64,000 bases of DNA. Origin: Flectonema sp. DT1601. Taxonomy: Eukaryota; Euglenozoa; Diplonemea; Diplonemida; Diplonemidae. Under the pieces are notes generated by a model. The model was given only the letters and a program-made list of their open reading frames with translations. It made no database searches and was not told where the DNA came from. The DNA lies in assembly GCA_964019425.1 (NCBI GenBank), contig OZ025780.1, positions 1 to 64,000 of the forward strand. The letters run 5' to 3'. Of the stretch, positions 10,870 through 21,769 are shown in pieces. Made by a program: the position numbers and the translations under genes. Every line of letters starts with the position of its first letter. Position 1 is the stretch's first letter.

Positions 10870-11544
10870 TCACGATTTTCGGTCCCGCATCTTCGCCATC
10901 TCCGAATGTTGATCCCTGATCGCCGAATCAGTCATCCCAGCCAAATTGCTTGTATTCTGGCCTTGGCGAGATAATTCGTCGGCAATAATGGCGTGTCCCT
11001 GCTCCAATGCCTGTTGACGGTTTCTCACGTTAACAGTTTCATGCTCCAATACAGTCTGTCTCTGCCCCGCTGAATTCAAAGCTTGCGAGGTAACTTGTTC
11101 AAGAACCGCTTGCCTCTGCACGGTGTTTGATACCACTTGGCTCGCACCCTCCATAACATGGTGAAACTCCGTACGGGAGACGGGTAAACCCTCCGTCACC
11201 CCACATGCTCGTAGCATTTCATCGAATCTCTGCACATTCCTGTTTCGCAGATGTGAGAGCATAACTTCCTTTGGCCTCATCGCTATTCCTTGCAACGAGT
11301 CTCTCGAAACACCCAGGAGGGCCATCAACATATCATTAATGATGCTCTCAGCTTGATGCTGTACACACCATCCCCCTAAGTTCATTCTTACGTCATCCAT
11401 TTTGTATGTACCTCGTTTTAACTCCTCTTCGCCGAAAGTGCTTTTCCAAGCATCTTCCAAACTTGAAGGAAATCTAAAATCGTACGTACTTATTACAGTC
11501 GAGGGGGATGGTTGGTCGATTATCATAGGCGTTTGTTGATCCAT
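10870..11544 (-). CDS. First gag-like ORF of element 1
   Basis: A 224-residue protein whose ATG at 11544 is only a few bases inside the end of repeat A1 (11543-11828), so A1 is the leader. Near the N-terminus is FRFPSSLEDAWKSTFG, which has counterparts at the same place in element 2 (YEFSMPTSLLSLW) and element 3 (EFTFPAALKNVWEKKTG). The C-terminal half is Gln/Glu-rich and predicted to be coiled coil (repeated QRQAVLEQ, QRQTVLEH, RQQALEQ). Position, coiled coil and the shared motif suggest a particle protein; no family was recognised. Confidence 0.65.
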   Translation of the reverse strand: MDQQTPMIIDQPSPSTVISTYDFRFPSSLEDAWKSTFGEEELKRGTYKMDDVRMNLGGWCVQHQAESIINDMLMALLGVSRDSLQGIAMRPKEVMLSHLRNRNVQRFDEMLRACGVTEGLPVSRTEFHHVMEGASQVVSNTVQRQAVLEQVTSQALNSAGQRQTVLEHETVNVRNRQQALEQGHAIIADELSRQGQNTSNLAGMTDSAIRDQHSEMAKMRDRKS

Positions 11545-11828
11545 TTTAAATTATTAAATTAATTTAAAGATGCAAGAATGCCTGGAAAGGCAGATAGGCA
11601 TAAACGAATCAATCGTAATGCACTATAAAAAAGATGGAAGAAACAAGTGGTCGTATTATACTATAGGCTCGACGAATCAATCATGTTGCACTATAATAAA
11701 ATAAATGGTAAGACTGCTCACATTAAGAACTGATAAGACAATGGATTGCTACATAGAAATTTGTATCATAAGAATAAAGTGGTGAACTACAGCGCTGATC
11801 CTGAGAGATTCCCATATTGGTGTTAGGG
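11543..11828 (-). repeat. Split direct repeat A1 (5' terminal)
   Basis: Outer copy of the A repeat. It ends GTTAGGG, after which TTTGCGGG repeats resume. It presumably holds the promoter and leader of element 1. Confidence 0.93.
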
Positions 11829-12028
11829 TTTGCGGGTTTGCGGGTTTGCGGGTTTGCGGGTTTGCGGGTTTGCGGGTTTGCGGGTTTGCGGGTTTGCGGG
11901 TTTGCGGGTTTGCAGGTTTGCGGGTTTGCGGGTTTGCGGGTTTGCGGGTTTGCGGGTTTGCGGGTTTGCGGGTTTGCGGGTTTGCGGGTTTGCGGGTTTG
12001 CGGGTTTGCGGGTTTGCGGGTTTGCGGG
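11829..12028 (+). repeat. TTTGCGGG array between elements 1 and 2
   Basis: Twenty-five octamer copies, one with TTTGCAGG near 11912. They run in the same orientation and unit as 1-6607, so elements 1 and 2 were inserted in one array. Confidence 0.97.
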
Positions 12029-12219
12029 GAACCGTGCGGCACTTACGTTGTTTAATTGTACTGGAGGGAAAAGAAATAAAGCAAAACAAGGGATAGAAAT
12101 GAATAAAGCAAGAACATTGTACAAAGTGAATTGTACCATTGGTTAAACTAATTTTCCTGTAGACAGAGCGAAAGAAAGGGTTAAGCCACAAGTACTAACA
12201 GTGCAAGATTTCCAAACAT

Positions 12220-13900
12220 TCACAACGGGGTAGCGTGGCGCCGCCTGACCGTGTCCTCGTGGTGAGGCTCGGCCGGGCGCGCGCCGTCACGCGCCACCTC
12301 CACATCGCGAGTGAAGAAAGCCCTAACCGCCAGTGTGACCTCTTCCCTGTGCTTTCGTGTTTTGATTTGTGTCGGATCGACCCGTGAAGGTAGGTCAGCT
12401 GGATTCAGTTGTGATCGTACATACTGCACCGAGAACGTGATCGCCCTCCTCTGCAACTCCAGCAAAGCGCTGATGACCGCGCCGTTCAGCTCTTGCGACC
12501 GAACCGACATACCCTTCCTGGCAACCCCTACCACCGGGGTGTTGTCAATCCAGATGGCTATCGTGCAACCATCCAGCTCCGGCGACATCTGCTGCATCGT
12601 CTTGCTGAATGCTAGACCCTCCAGGATGTTAATGTGCAGCATGCACTGTTCCGCATCCCAGGAGTCCCCCATCACCACTACCTCGGCCGTCACGTCGTTC
12701 ACAACGACTCCTCCCCATCCCATCTTCGAGGCATCGCGAAGACGGAGAACTTCTGCTCCGCCCCATCAGACGGAGCGAGCATCCGTCTCGAAGCCGTCGC
12801 ACCAGCCGCCCACTCCCTGTCGAAATAGAAACCGGAACATGGACTCTGTCCCCGACCAACTTCCTCCCGGCATTCAAATTGTTCGCCAAGCGCCGGAGGA
12901 ACTTCAATGCAAACCAGTATTTTCCCGGTGTCTCCCCGGCCACCGCCGAAGCGTGCATCAACCTTCCACCCATCGACTCAAGTTGCCCAGCCGTCACATT
13001 GTCCATGTCCACACCCTGCAGCTTCCGACATATCTTCGTCGATACCTTCACCTCCGACTCCCGATGGTCGAAGTCCACCCCCAAGAAAGTGTACTTCGTC
13101 TCCGCAGTAAAGCTGTCAGCTGGTTTCCAGGTTAAACAAAAGTCACCTGCAGCCGCATCGAGGTTCGCCGTAGCTGCAAGTACCATACCAGCCTCACCTG
13201 TATACCGGATGTTGTCTATGAAGACATCAACCAGTACACCCCGCACACGCCACTCCGGCAGGACGTAAGCAGGGTCGCCGGCAGCCGCCGCGGCCAGCGT
13301 GTGCATGACCTCCGGCGCACACACATGCCCCATCGGCAACCGACAAAGTTCAAACCACGAACCCCCTTCCGTCTGAAAGCGAAAGAAAGAACGCGCTTCT
13401 TCCGGAATCTCGATCGCATAAAATCCCGTGCGAAAGTCCCGGGTACTCCCACATTCCTCCCGAACCTGGTCTAAGTACCGAGAGATGTGGTGCAGAGGTA
13501 CTTGCGCAGTGTACCTCTCTTCCAACCAGCTGTTCGCATCCTTGGTCCACAAGATAAACCTCTGGCGCAAGCCCTCGGGTTTCTCCTCCAGCACCGTGAA
13601 TGGAACATTGTTCGCCTCACCCGGACCAGTTGCCTTCCGAGCAATGCCAAACGAAGCCAGTTCTCCAGCATGTTCCTCCGAAAATGCTGACCGTCCAGAC
13701 GACCGGCCCGCCTTCCCCACCTCCGGCGAGAACGTCATCTTCCACACCTCGTCAAACCGTCTCCGTGGCTCGACATCCAACCTCCTCCGCAATCCTACAA
13801 CATCCATCACGGGCACACCACTCACATGCAAGGGAGACGCCTTCTCCTCCCGAGTCGAAGGCAACCGCGTCCTCTTCCCCCGCCTCACCAGACTGTGCTG
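12220..13900 (-). pseudogene. Reverse transcriptase-RNase H region of element 2 (broken)
   Basis: Minus-strand similarity to the element 1 polymerase in the same order. Reverse transcriptase shows RLPMGHVCAPEVMH and a second catalytic box FIDNIRYTG, then VTWKPADSF and LGVDFDH. RNase H follows with NILEGLAF, IAIWIDNTPVVG and NPADLPSRVDP. The open frame continues upstream beneath the recombinase gene as in element 1. The region no longer forms one intact gene. Confidence 0.82.
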
Positions 13901-13911
13901 CGTTCCAATCC

Positions 13912-14904
13912 TCACAGCAGCTTCGTCGCATGCCAAGTCCCCAATGCCCTGGCAGTACTCACCGGGTTCGACGCATACCGGAGGGTTGTGGACGACACCC
14001 CTTCCCCGCCTTCTGTGTGCTTGAGAAGACGTGATACCAGGGACGTTGACGTCAACCTTCCTTCCTCTAGCGCCTGCATCAGGACGCCGGCCGCCCCTCG
14101 TTTCACCGAGTGCGCCGTGAAGCCCTTCATGACCGGGTCTCTCCGCCACAGATCCACCAGCCTTTCCGATGTGACAGCCGTCAGTTGTTCGAACGGAGAG
14201 AGCTCCCCCACCAACCGAGCGATCACCCCCACCAGATCGCCCTAGATCACCACCCATCTTGAGGGAACATACGGGTCCGCCCGACGATGCTTCGGTGTCA
14301 TCCCCCAATCGATGATCACCTCGTCCATCTCGATCAAGATGAACTGTTGGGAAGTCAGCTTCTGTACCTCTCCCCACCTTGACGCCGTCTTCCAGCACAC
14401 CAGAGCCGCCAACTTCACGTCTCGTGCTTGTTCGTTCGCCCACCGGACCAGCGTTTCCTTTCCGATCGGCTGAGCTTGCTTGACAGGAACCGCCGCCCCT
14501 TGTGCCCGGAGCGCGGCCGCCAAGCTGAGGAGCGGCTGCCGTTCCAACCCCAGGTGTCGGAACACACCGGACAGCGCTTTTGCGTAATTCAGCTGCCCCT
14601 GTGGTGTGACGCTCGTTGCCAACACGAACAGTGCCGCCGCCTCGGCCGTAACCGGTATGTGCTGAGCCGCCGCCCAACCTTGCAGCCTGCCCCACAGGTT
14701 GCGCCGTTTCTGTGAAGTCTCGGCCGCCCACATTTGTGCGACCACACCGCCCAACCGTTCCAAGGCCTCGTCGAGGTTGACAGCCCCTTCCTGTGCCAAC
14801 GGCCGTTCCCCGGCCCCCGCCACGTGCTCCAGAACCACTTGCCCGAACACCGACGGCATCATCGCCCCCTTGTCGGCCAAATGTCCTTCCCTCATACTTT
14901 CCAT
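13912..14904 (-). pseudogene. Tyrosine recombinase of element 2 (broken)
   Basis: Homolog of the element 1 recombinase: LNYAKALSGVFRHLG, then KTASRWGEV with the first catalytic Arg, HSVKRGA, SRLLKH and TLRYAS with the nucleophile. All signature motifs can be seen, but the gene is not continuous. Confidence 0.82.
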
Positions 14905-14922
14905 GTATGTTCTTCGTTGCTC

Positions 14923-15318
14923 CTAACGCACTTTTGGCTGCCCAGCATCTCCTGCTAAGCCCACCACGGTCTGCCTTCCGAATCCAGCCCCCCGAACCGG
15001 AACAACGACCCTTCGCCTCCTTCCAACCAGATCGGGTTTCACCCCCACTTCCGGCAGTACGACCTCTCTGACCCCCTGGCCAGACATGTCCACTCCCCGA
15101 AGCGTGGCCTCCCCCACCTGGCTGGGCAAGCTTGTTTTGTCCTTCCTTCGAGCTTCCGTTCCTGGAACTGAAATCCCTCCGAACCTCCGGCCGTCCCGAG
15201 CCTCGTCCACCCGAATCCGACCCGAGCCGCCCACATCGACCAACAACCCTCCAACCGGTTTGGGAAAGTCCACCACCCCAAGAGACACGACCCCTCCGAC
15301 CTGTTCCCGGTCGGGCAT
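14923..15318 (-). other. Unassigned open frame between gag and recombinase of element 2
   Basis: A 131-codon Gly/Val/Arg-rich frame between gag and the recombinase, in the same phase as the recombinase. Its position corresponds to that of the 63-bp repeat region of element 3. It may be an N-terminal extension or a chance GC-rich open frame. No family is recognised. Confidence 0.35.
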
Positions 15319-15375
15319 GTCTATCTCTCGGACCGGAACCCCTCCAACTCGGTTGGGAACCGCCAGAGCTGACCG

Positions 15376-17184
15376 TCAGTAGCCCTGGCCCCGACCGTTT
15401 TTTGCCTTTGGCTTTGGCTTTGGCGCCGATGATGCAATACTCTGACCCCCAAAGCCGGAATGTGTCTTCTTCCCTACCACCTTGTCCGCAGCTTTCCTCG
15501 CTGCCGCCGTTTCCGGAGTCAGGGTCTCCTCCTTGAGCTTATTTTCGTAACTCCTTGCAGCAGCTTCGCTTGCCTCTTGGTACTGGTAGTACTCAAGCAA
15601 CTTGAGGATTTCCAGCGAGGACTTCTCCGGTCCCGCCGTGACCACCGTAACTGCTAAAGCCGCTAGTCTCTTCGCGTTCTCCCGCGTCCACTGTGCCCTT
15701 CCCGAGTACCTCCTCGCGATCGCCCACTGCAGATTCTCGCGGTCCGTCGGGCCACCAGCAGCAAACCCAGCCCAGTTTTGCCGGTTACCAGCTGCCTCCG
15801 TCGAAGTCAGCTCGCTTCTCTCCCGATATTCCTCCCAGTGCCCCGGCAACCATCCATCTCCTCCGAGGCCAAACTCCCGGAGGTGACTCGCATCCCCCAG
15901 CGCCGCCGCGATCACCCGCTCCTGCTCCACCGCGATCACCACTCCCCTCTCAGAACCGCACAGGATCTTCATTCCGACCCGCCACTCCGGTCTCACGACT
16001 TCCTTCTGCCGTTTGCTATCCAAAATCTCCGAGATCTTCGAGACTGCCTCCGATAACAATGCATCCTTACCGCTATCAGAAGATGCCCCTACCGGCACTA
16101 CCGATGATTGTTGCTGTTGCTGTAGCTGCATCTGTTGCTGTAGTTGCATCTGTTGCTGCTGCTGTTGTTGCTGTTGTTGCAGTTGCGCCTTCAAATCTGC
16201 TAACTCCTTCGCCTGCTGATGGCCCTGGGCTAACATCATCTCACGGAACTCCGCCGACCCCGACCGCTCCTGGCTTCGCTGTTGCTGTTGCTGGGCCTGT
16301 TGTTTTGATACCGTCTGCCGAAGTCTCGCAAGCTCTTCGATACTCTTCTCGGAGATGCCTTGTTGCTCCGCCAGCTGTGCGCGGAGTTGGGTGACTTGTT
16401 TGTCGCTTCTCTGCTGTTGCCCCTTTTGCCTTCGGGACAATTCATCCTGCTGTCCCAGCAAGATGCTCTGGTGGTGTTGTTGTTCTTGCTGCTGCTTCTC
16501 CTGCTGCTCCAACCGTCCAACCTGCGATCGCACCACCGCCTCCACCGATCCTTGACGCTGAGCCACTTGCTGCAACGCCTGTCCCGTCTCCGCCTTCACT
16601 CCAGCCAAACGCCGATCCGCTCCCAGCGCGTACTCCTGGGTGGCTTGATAAAGCCCACCCAATCCTTCCTCCGAGGTCTGGTGCCTCGCTGCCAACCCGC
16701 GAAGCACTTCATCCGCCTCCACCGTAGTGACGTAGTCACTCATCGCCACGTCCATCGCCCCGTCGACGTCGTAAAAAGTTTCGCCCGTCGGAGGCGAAAG
16801 TAGCCGGACTTTGTTCGCGGATGTCGGGCCGTCCAAGTCCGACATCCCCACCAAAAACGTACTAAACTGCGTTGGCCTTTCTTCAGCCAACACAGTCAGC
16901 AAGACAAAGACACCCCGTGCCGATGCCCTGCCGATCACTGCCCTCTCGGTCTTCAAAAAACGAGCCAGCAGCTCGTCCGCAAACCACCTCTCACCACTCA
17001 TGTCGTCCGCCTTTTCAGACAGCATCCACCAGAACCTTCCTTCTGCTTCCGACATACCTATCGCCTTAAGCGCGGCTTCCTTCCGCGCTCTCAAATCTAC
17101 GTGGCCTTTTCTTGGGTGTGCCAACCCGGTGCCTTGCACCCACAACGACAGAAGACTCGTCGGCATCGAGAATTCATACGACAT
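15376..17184 (-). CDS. Gag-like coiled-coil protein of element 2
   Basis: About 602 residues if started at the ATG at 17184, where MSYEFSMPTSLLSLW matches the N-terminal motif of the other two gag-like proteins. The frame stays open upstream to 17340 without similarity, so the later ATG is preferred. The middle third is a long Gln-rich coiled coil with a poly-Gln tract at plus-strand 16100-16180 (about residues 335-360). The C-terminus is basic and Gly/Lys/Pro-rich (PKPKPKAKNGRGQGY). A particle-forming role is inferred from composition and position. Confidence 0.65.
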   Translation of the reverse strand: MSYEFSMPTSLLSLWVQGTGLAHPRKGHVDLRARKEAALKAIGMSEAEGRFWWMLSEKADDMSGERWFADELLARFLKTERAVIGRASARGVFVLLTVLAEERPTQFSTFLVGMSDLDGPTSANKVRLLSPPTGETFYDVDGAMDVAMSDYVTTVEADEVLRGLAARHQTSEEGLGGLYQATQEYALGADRRLAGVKAETGQALQQVAQRQGSVEAVVRSQVGRLEQQEKQQQEQQHHQSILLGQQDELSRRQKGQQQRSDKQVTQLRAQLAEQQGISEKSIEELARLRQTVSKQQAQQQQQRSQERSGSAEFREMMLAQGHQQAKELADLKAQLQQQQQQQQQQMQLQQQMQLQQQQQSSVVPVGASSDSGKDALLSEAVSKISEILDSKRQKEVVRPEWRVGMKILCGSERGVVIAVEQERVIAAALGDASHLREFGLGGDGWLPGHWEEYRERSELTSTEAAGNRQNWAGFAAGGPTDRENLQWAIARRYSGRAQWTRENAKRLAALAVTVVTAGPEKSSLEILKLLEYYQYQEASEAAARSYENKLKEETLTPETAAARKAADKVVGKKTHSGFGGQSIASSAPKPKPKAKNGRGQGY

Positions 17185-17564
17185 AATTTCAAACTTAAAT
17201 GTACAAGTATGAAAAAACCCTGTGATAAAGCGTAAAGAATGACAAAATGGAAAAGTAAAACGATGAAGAACTTTCTGATATATTGAGGGACACATTCCCA
17301 AGGATAACTTGTAATAATGCAAGCTTGTTTTATAACACACAGAATTTGCACATCTGAAACAATTGTTAAATGTAAAATGCCTTATCTAGAGACAGTGTCT
17401 GCAGCCAGGTCGGCGCAACACTTTTTGCCCATGATCGGACTCGTCTAAATTGAGGAAAAATGATCGAAGATGAGAACTCAAACTTCGTTGCACACTAGAG
17501 CAGAAAAGACAAAGGATGATATTACGTAATTTAAAACTGCCATTTGCAAGGTTCCCAAGGAAAG
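17185..17564 (-). other. 5' terminal non-coding end of element 2
   Basis: AT-rich leader between the right end and gag. Its last 25 or so bases (CTGCCATTTGCAAGGTTCCC) recur at 40070-40092 next to degenerate octamers, so another element of this lineage once ended there. Confidence 0.6.
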
Positions 17565-17632
17565 GTTTGCGGGTTTGCGGGTTTGCGGGTTTGCGGGTTT
17601 GCAGATTTGCGGGTTTGCGGGTTTGCGGGTTT
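17565..17632 (+). repeat. Short TTTGCGGG tract
   Basis: Eight to nine octamers, one degenerate (TTTGCAGA). They separate element 2 from the first composite unit. Confidence 0.95.
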
Positions 17633-18084
17633 CTCCTATATAATTGTCAGCATTGGGGATATTTTGGGTTCTGAGGAAATCCACCAAGTCCTGGGCCAGG
17701 TACCCAGGCCAGGCCTCACCTAATTACACACTAATTCTTCTTTGCATTCCCGCAAGAAGGTCTGGTTCTAAGTGCAACATAAGTGTTGACTGGTGCCACG
17801 CATTACGGAAAGAAAGGTAGCGTTGCATATTGACCTGTGGCAAGTCGGCGCTACCAAATGACAGTCTGATGATCCACGGCGGGCGTTTGCAGAAAGAAAT
17901 TTGCCTTTGTCACGGAATTTTTTTTTTTTTTTTACCACTTTTTGCGCCACTCACCTCCAAAAAAACATGAGTAAATCTTTTTTTATGGTTATCTCTCGAT
18001 CTATCGGCCCCGAAAAGTCTTCACAAACTTCTGTGTGGAGAAAAAAGTTTTGCAGTTGTTTGCCAGTCAAAACTTACGCAGCAC

Positions 18085-18850
18085 TGTAAGCTGGCCAGGC
18101 CTAGCTACTTCCGTACTGGGAATGAGGATTCTGTTTCTTCCTGCTGGCAGGCCTGGTGCTAAGTGCTACGTAATAGTGTCACGCATTACCGGAATAATAT
18201 TAGGTTGCTCAGAAGTGCTATGTAAGCGCCAGGCCTAGCTACTTCCGTACTGAGAATGAGGCTTCTGTTTCTTCCTGCTAGCAGGCCTGGTGCTAAGTGC
18301 TACGTAATAGTGTCACGCATTACAGGAATAATATTAGGTTGCTCAGAAGTGCTATGTAAGCTGGCCAGGCCTAGCTACTTCCGTACTGGGAATGAGGCTT
18401 CTGTTTCTTCCTGCTAGCAGGCCTGGTGCTAAGTGCTACGTAATAGTGTCACGCATTACAGGAATAATATTAGGTTGCTCAGAAGTGCTATGTAAGCGCC
18501 AGGCCTAGCTACTTCCGTACTGAGAATGAGGCTTCTGTTTCTTCCTGCTAGCAGGCCTGGTGCTAAGTGCTACGTAATAGTGTCACGCATTACAGGAATA
18601 ATATTAGGTTGCTCAGAAGTGCTATGTAAGCTGGCCAGGCCTAGCTACTTCCGTACTGGGAATGAGGCTTCTGTTTCTTCCTGCTAGCAGGCCTGGTGCT
18701 AAGTGCTACGTAATAGTGTCACGCATTACAGGAATAACATTAGGTTGCCCAGAAGTGCTATGTAAGCTGGCCAGGCCTAGCTACTTCCGTACTGGGAATG
18801 AGGCTTCTGTTTCTTCCCGCAAGCAGGCCTGGTGCTAAGTGCTACGTAAG
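18085..18850. repeat. 134/136-bp tandem array, unit 1
   Basis: About six copies marked by GCAGGCCTGGTGCTAAGTGC at 18147, 18281, 18417, 18551 and 18687. Spacings alternate between 134 and 136 because monomers alternately read GTAAGCGCC and GTAAGCTGGCC. This gives a 270-bp dimer. Confidence 0.93.
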
Positions 18851-19199
18851 TGTTGAATGGTGTCACGCATTACGGGAAGAAAGGTAGAGTGTTGCATGTT
18901 AACCTGTTGCAGGTTGGCACTACCAAATGACCTGATGACCCACGGGGGGGCGTTTGCGGAAAGAGAATTGCTGCTTTTGCAGTTATTTGCCTTTGTCACG
19001 GGATTTTTTTTTTTTTTTTTTTACTGCTTTTTGTGCCACTCACCTCCAAGAAATCATGGTTACACCTTTTTTATGGTTATCCCTTGGCCTATCGATCTCG
19101 AAAAGGCTTCACAAATCCCTGAGGAGAATAGGTTTTAGAGTTTTGGTGCCAAGCTGTCTCCTTTCATTTTTGCCACCTTTCTGCAATCAATGCTTATGT

Positions 19200-19505
19200 A
19201 GCACCCCTGAGCAAATTTTGGCTGCTAATTCTCTTCTTGCAAGCAAATTTTAGCTGCTTATTTCTTTCTTGCAGGCAAATTTTGGCTGCTAATTTTCTTC
19301 TTGCAAGCAAATTTTAGCTGCTGATTCTCTTCCCGCAAGCAAGTTTTAGCTGCTTATTTCTTTCTTGCAGGCAAATCTTAGCTGCTAATTTTCTTCCCGC
19401 AAGCAAATCTTAGCTGCTTATTTTCTTCCCGCAAGCAAATTTTAGCTGCTTATTTTCTTCCCGCAAGCAAATTTTAGCTTATTTTCTTCCCGCCTGCTTA
19501 CTTTT
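19200..19505. repeat. 32-bp tandem array, unit 1
   Basis: About nine copies of a 32-bp unit with core GCAAATTTTAGCTGCTTATT followed by a pyrimidine tract and CAAG or CAGG. Confidence 0.92.
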
Positions 19506-20756
19506 TTCCTGCAAACAAATTTAAGCTGCCAATTTTCCTCAGTAGGAAGTAAGTAAGATTTATTTTTGCCTAAGGAAAAATGCTGGATTTTTGTGCCCGA
19601 GCAGGTCTAAAAAAGAGTTGATCTATCCAAAAGTCTTCATAAATTCCTGTTAACCATTTTCTTAAAATATAAAAGTGATGAGAAAGAAATTTTGTTAGTA
19701 AGTGGTATGGTTTTGAAATTTAGGTGTATGGCTGCCAATTTAGTTAGCAAAAATTTTCTTTTTGAAATAATCTTTTCCTTCTTAATGAGTTTTGGGTTTT
19801 AGGTGCCAAGCTGTGAAAAAGCAATCTTTGATTTCATTTCTTTTTGGGTAAAGGGTCTTTCCTACACAAATAGTTTCAGAACTAACCATTCTTTACAAAA
19901 CCCAAAATGGCTGTAAACCGTCCAGTTCGACCTTGGGTGAGGGCATTTTTGTTTTTTCTTGATTCTTTTTCAGGAGGTTGGCCTTTATTAGTGGCTCCCC
20001 CCCCTTGGGGGGGGTTGGGGGGGGGGGCTGCGTTCCGCCATCCCATAGTTCTTCCCACATTTCTATTTTATTGGAAATAATGAACGATAACCTTATTAAT
20101 ATAACTAAATTCCTATATTCCCAGGGTCGCACACATTGCAGATACAGGTTCGATAAACCTGTTGTAAAATACTTCCAAATGTAACAAACAGATAACCTAA
20201 GCCACATATCCAATCATCATAAACCTAGCCGTCGTTTTCGTGCTAGCATATTAATATAACAACAACTACAGATATCTCTCAGAAAAACAAAGACAAAGGA
20301 CTTGATAAAACAGGGTGCAGTGTGCATTTTCAGCTAAGGGAGGACATTTTTCATTTGTCGTCCCGTTGGGACAGAAAAGTAATAAATAAATAAAAAATTG
20401 CGAAAAAAAAAAGAAATTGCTTATATATAACGTTTATTTATTTATTTTTATTTTATTTTTTTTTTTCATGTTTGATTATTTCCTCTTCATATTATTTTTT
20501 TTTTTTTTTTCTGCCTCTCCCTTAATCCTGTTTGTTTCTTTGAAACGAAAGTTCATTTGAATATTATTCCTTGGTCAGCATCTTTCATTGTCGCCCTTTT
20601 GGCCTGTTAAAAAAAAGAAAAAAAAAAAAAGAAAAGAAAGTTTACATCAGGAATAAGGCAGGAGCCAAAAGCTCCCAGTCCGTTACTTCCCACCTTTTCG
20701 AAAACTTATTTATAAATAAAAATTGCAGAAAAGTAATAATAATAAAAAGTTGCGAT

Positions 20757-20880
20757 ATCCCAGGGGCTGGGTGATCGCTGGTTCGACCCCCTGCCACTGC
20801 AATAACCCATCGCGCCCGTACACGCAATTAGTTCAAATCCCGCGCCCAAAGGGCGTCCAGGGTAGGCACCTGGTAGACTC
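20757..20880 (+). repeat. tRNA-like module, unit 1 (shortened)
   Basis: Keeps GGTTCGACCCC and GTTCAAATCCC, both fitting the Pol III B box. The 5' part of the tRNA-like fold seen in units 2 and 3 is missing here. Confidence 0.6.
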
Positions 20881-20980
20881 CCCTACGTTAAGACTGGGGG
20901 GAAGGGAAAATGGAAGGATTTCCATAAAGAGGCTAAGAACACACAAATAAATAAATAAAAAAAAAAAAGAAAATCCCAGG

Positions 20981-21047
20981 GCTGCACAGCCGAGTGGATA
21001 CCTTAAATCTCTTCGGTAGCCGTGGCAAGGGTTCAATTCCCAGGCAC
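20981..21047 (+). repeat. Second tRNA-like module, unit 1
   Basis: CAGCCGAGTGGATACC resembles a tRNA-Ser/Leu D arm (A box) and GGGTTCAATTCCC a T arm (B box). It looks like the head of a tRNA-derived SINE. It is not a functional tRNA, as the arms pair only partly. Confidence 0.6.
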
Positions 21048-21101
21048 GTTTTTTGTGTTTTTCAACCAGAAGAATTAGTAAGAAGAAAGTAGCAAGGAAA
21101 A

Positions 21102-21168
21102 GGGTACAAAATTGGACTTAACTTAACGCGAGCGAAGCGAGCGTAAAGTTAAGTTCAAATTTGTACCC
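21102..21168. repeat. Hairpin, unit 1
   Basis: Imperfect inverted repeat from GGGTACAAAATTGGACTTAA to its complement ending TTTGTACCC, with GCGAGCGAAGCGAGC at the top. It is the same in units 2 (27300-27366) and 3 (34211-34277). Confidence 0.85.
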
Positions 21169-21769
21169 TGGACGGGTACCTAGCCAGGGAATAAAAACAG
21201 ACATGACTTGGTTGTAAAAATAATGTTTGTTCAGAAAGCTTAAAAAAAAAAGTTGTGTGCGAGCAACGCGAGCCTGGAAGGGGTATCTCTAGTGCGGGTT
21301 TCCCCTATATAATTGTCAGCATTGGGGATATTTTGGGTTCTGAGGAAATCCACCAAGCCCTGGGCCAGGTACCCAGGCCAGGCCTCACCTAATTACACAC
21401 TAATTCTTCTTTGCATTCCCGCAAGAAGGTCTGGTTCTAAGTGCAACATAAGTGTTGACTGGTGCCGCGCATTACGGAAAGAAAAGTAGCGTTGCATTGA
21501 CCTGTGGCAAGTCGGCGCTACCAAATGACAGTCTGATGATCCACGGCGGAAAGAAAATTGCTGTTATTTGCCTTTGTCACGGAATTTTTTTTTTTTTTTT
21601 TACCACTTTTTGTGCCACTCACCTCCAAAAAAACATGAGTACATCTTTTTTTATGGTTATCTCTCGGTCTATCGGCCCCGAAAAGTCTTCACAAATTTCT
21701 GGGTGGAGAAAAAAGTTTTGCAGTTGTTTGCCAGCCAAAACTTACGCAGCACCGAAGCTGGCCAGGCCT

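Larger units (their letters stand above)
6608..11828 (-). mobile_element. Element 1: tyrosine-recombinase retrotransposon with split direct repeats, looks whole
   Basis: A 5.2-kb element read on the minus strand in the order A1, four open reading frames, B1, A2, B2. This is the split-direct-repeat layout known from PAT, Ngaro and VIPER-like members of the DIRS order. It codes for two gag-like proteins, a tyrosine recombinase and reverse transcriptase-RNase H. Both flanks are TTTGCGGG octamers, and both ends abut a GGG of the octamer. The A pair and the B pair each differ at one position that I can see, so insertion is recent. I see no target duplication, as expected for integration by tyrosine recombinase. 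The clade is inferred; no search was possible. Confidence 0.9.
12029..17564 (-). mobile_element. Element 2: DIRS-order tyrosine-recombinase retrotransposon, broken
   Basis: A 5.5-kb relative of element 1 on the minus strand, in the order gag-like, unknown frame, tyrosine recombinase, reverse transcriptase, RNase H. Its GC content is clearly higher than that of element 1 and its proteins have diverged strongly, so it is another lineage rather than another copy. The left end joins the octamers as GGG|GAACCG; the right end joins as AAAGG|TTTGCGGG. I see no second copy of either end, so no split repeats remain visible. It is broken at two or more places, hence older than element 1. Confidence 0.85.
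17633..21299. repeat. Composite repeat unit 1
   Basis: A 3.7-kb modular unit that starts TCTCCTATATAATTGTCAGC and ends CTAGTGCGGG. Modules in order are: head to about 18080; 134/136-bp array; a second, diverged copy of the head (18845-19070), both copies having a long T tract; 32-bp array; AT-rich tail with a C-run/G-run at 19998-20028; tRNA-like modules; a hairpin; and the fixed end near 21250-21299. No gene is seen. The same order recurs in units 2 and 3, so it is either a large non-autonomous element or a subtelomeric repeat. Confidence 0.85.

Noticed and set aside
11723-12191. Minus-strand open frames with KPANPQTR repeats
   Set aside because: The same octamer read in the other direction; not genes.
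12311-16803. Many long plus-strand open frames opposite element 2
   Set aside because: GC-rich shadows of the minus-strand recombinase, reverse transcriptase and gag; they have no domain of their own.
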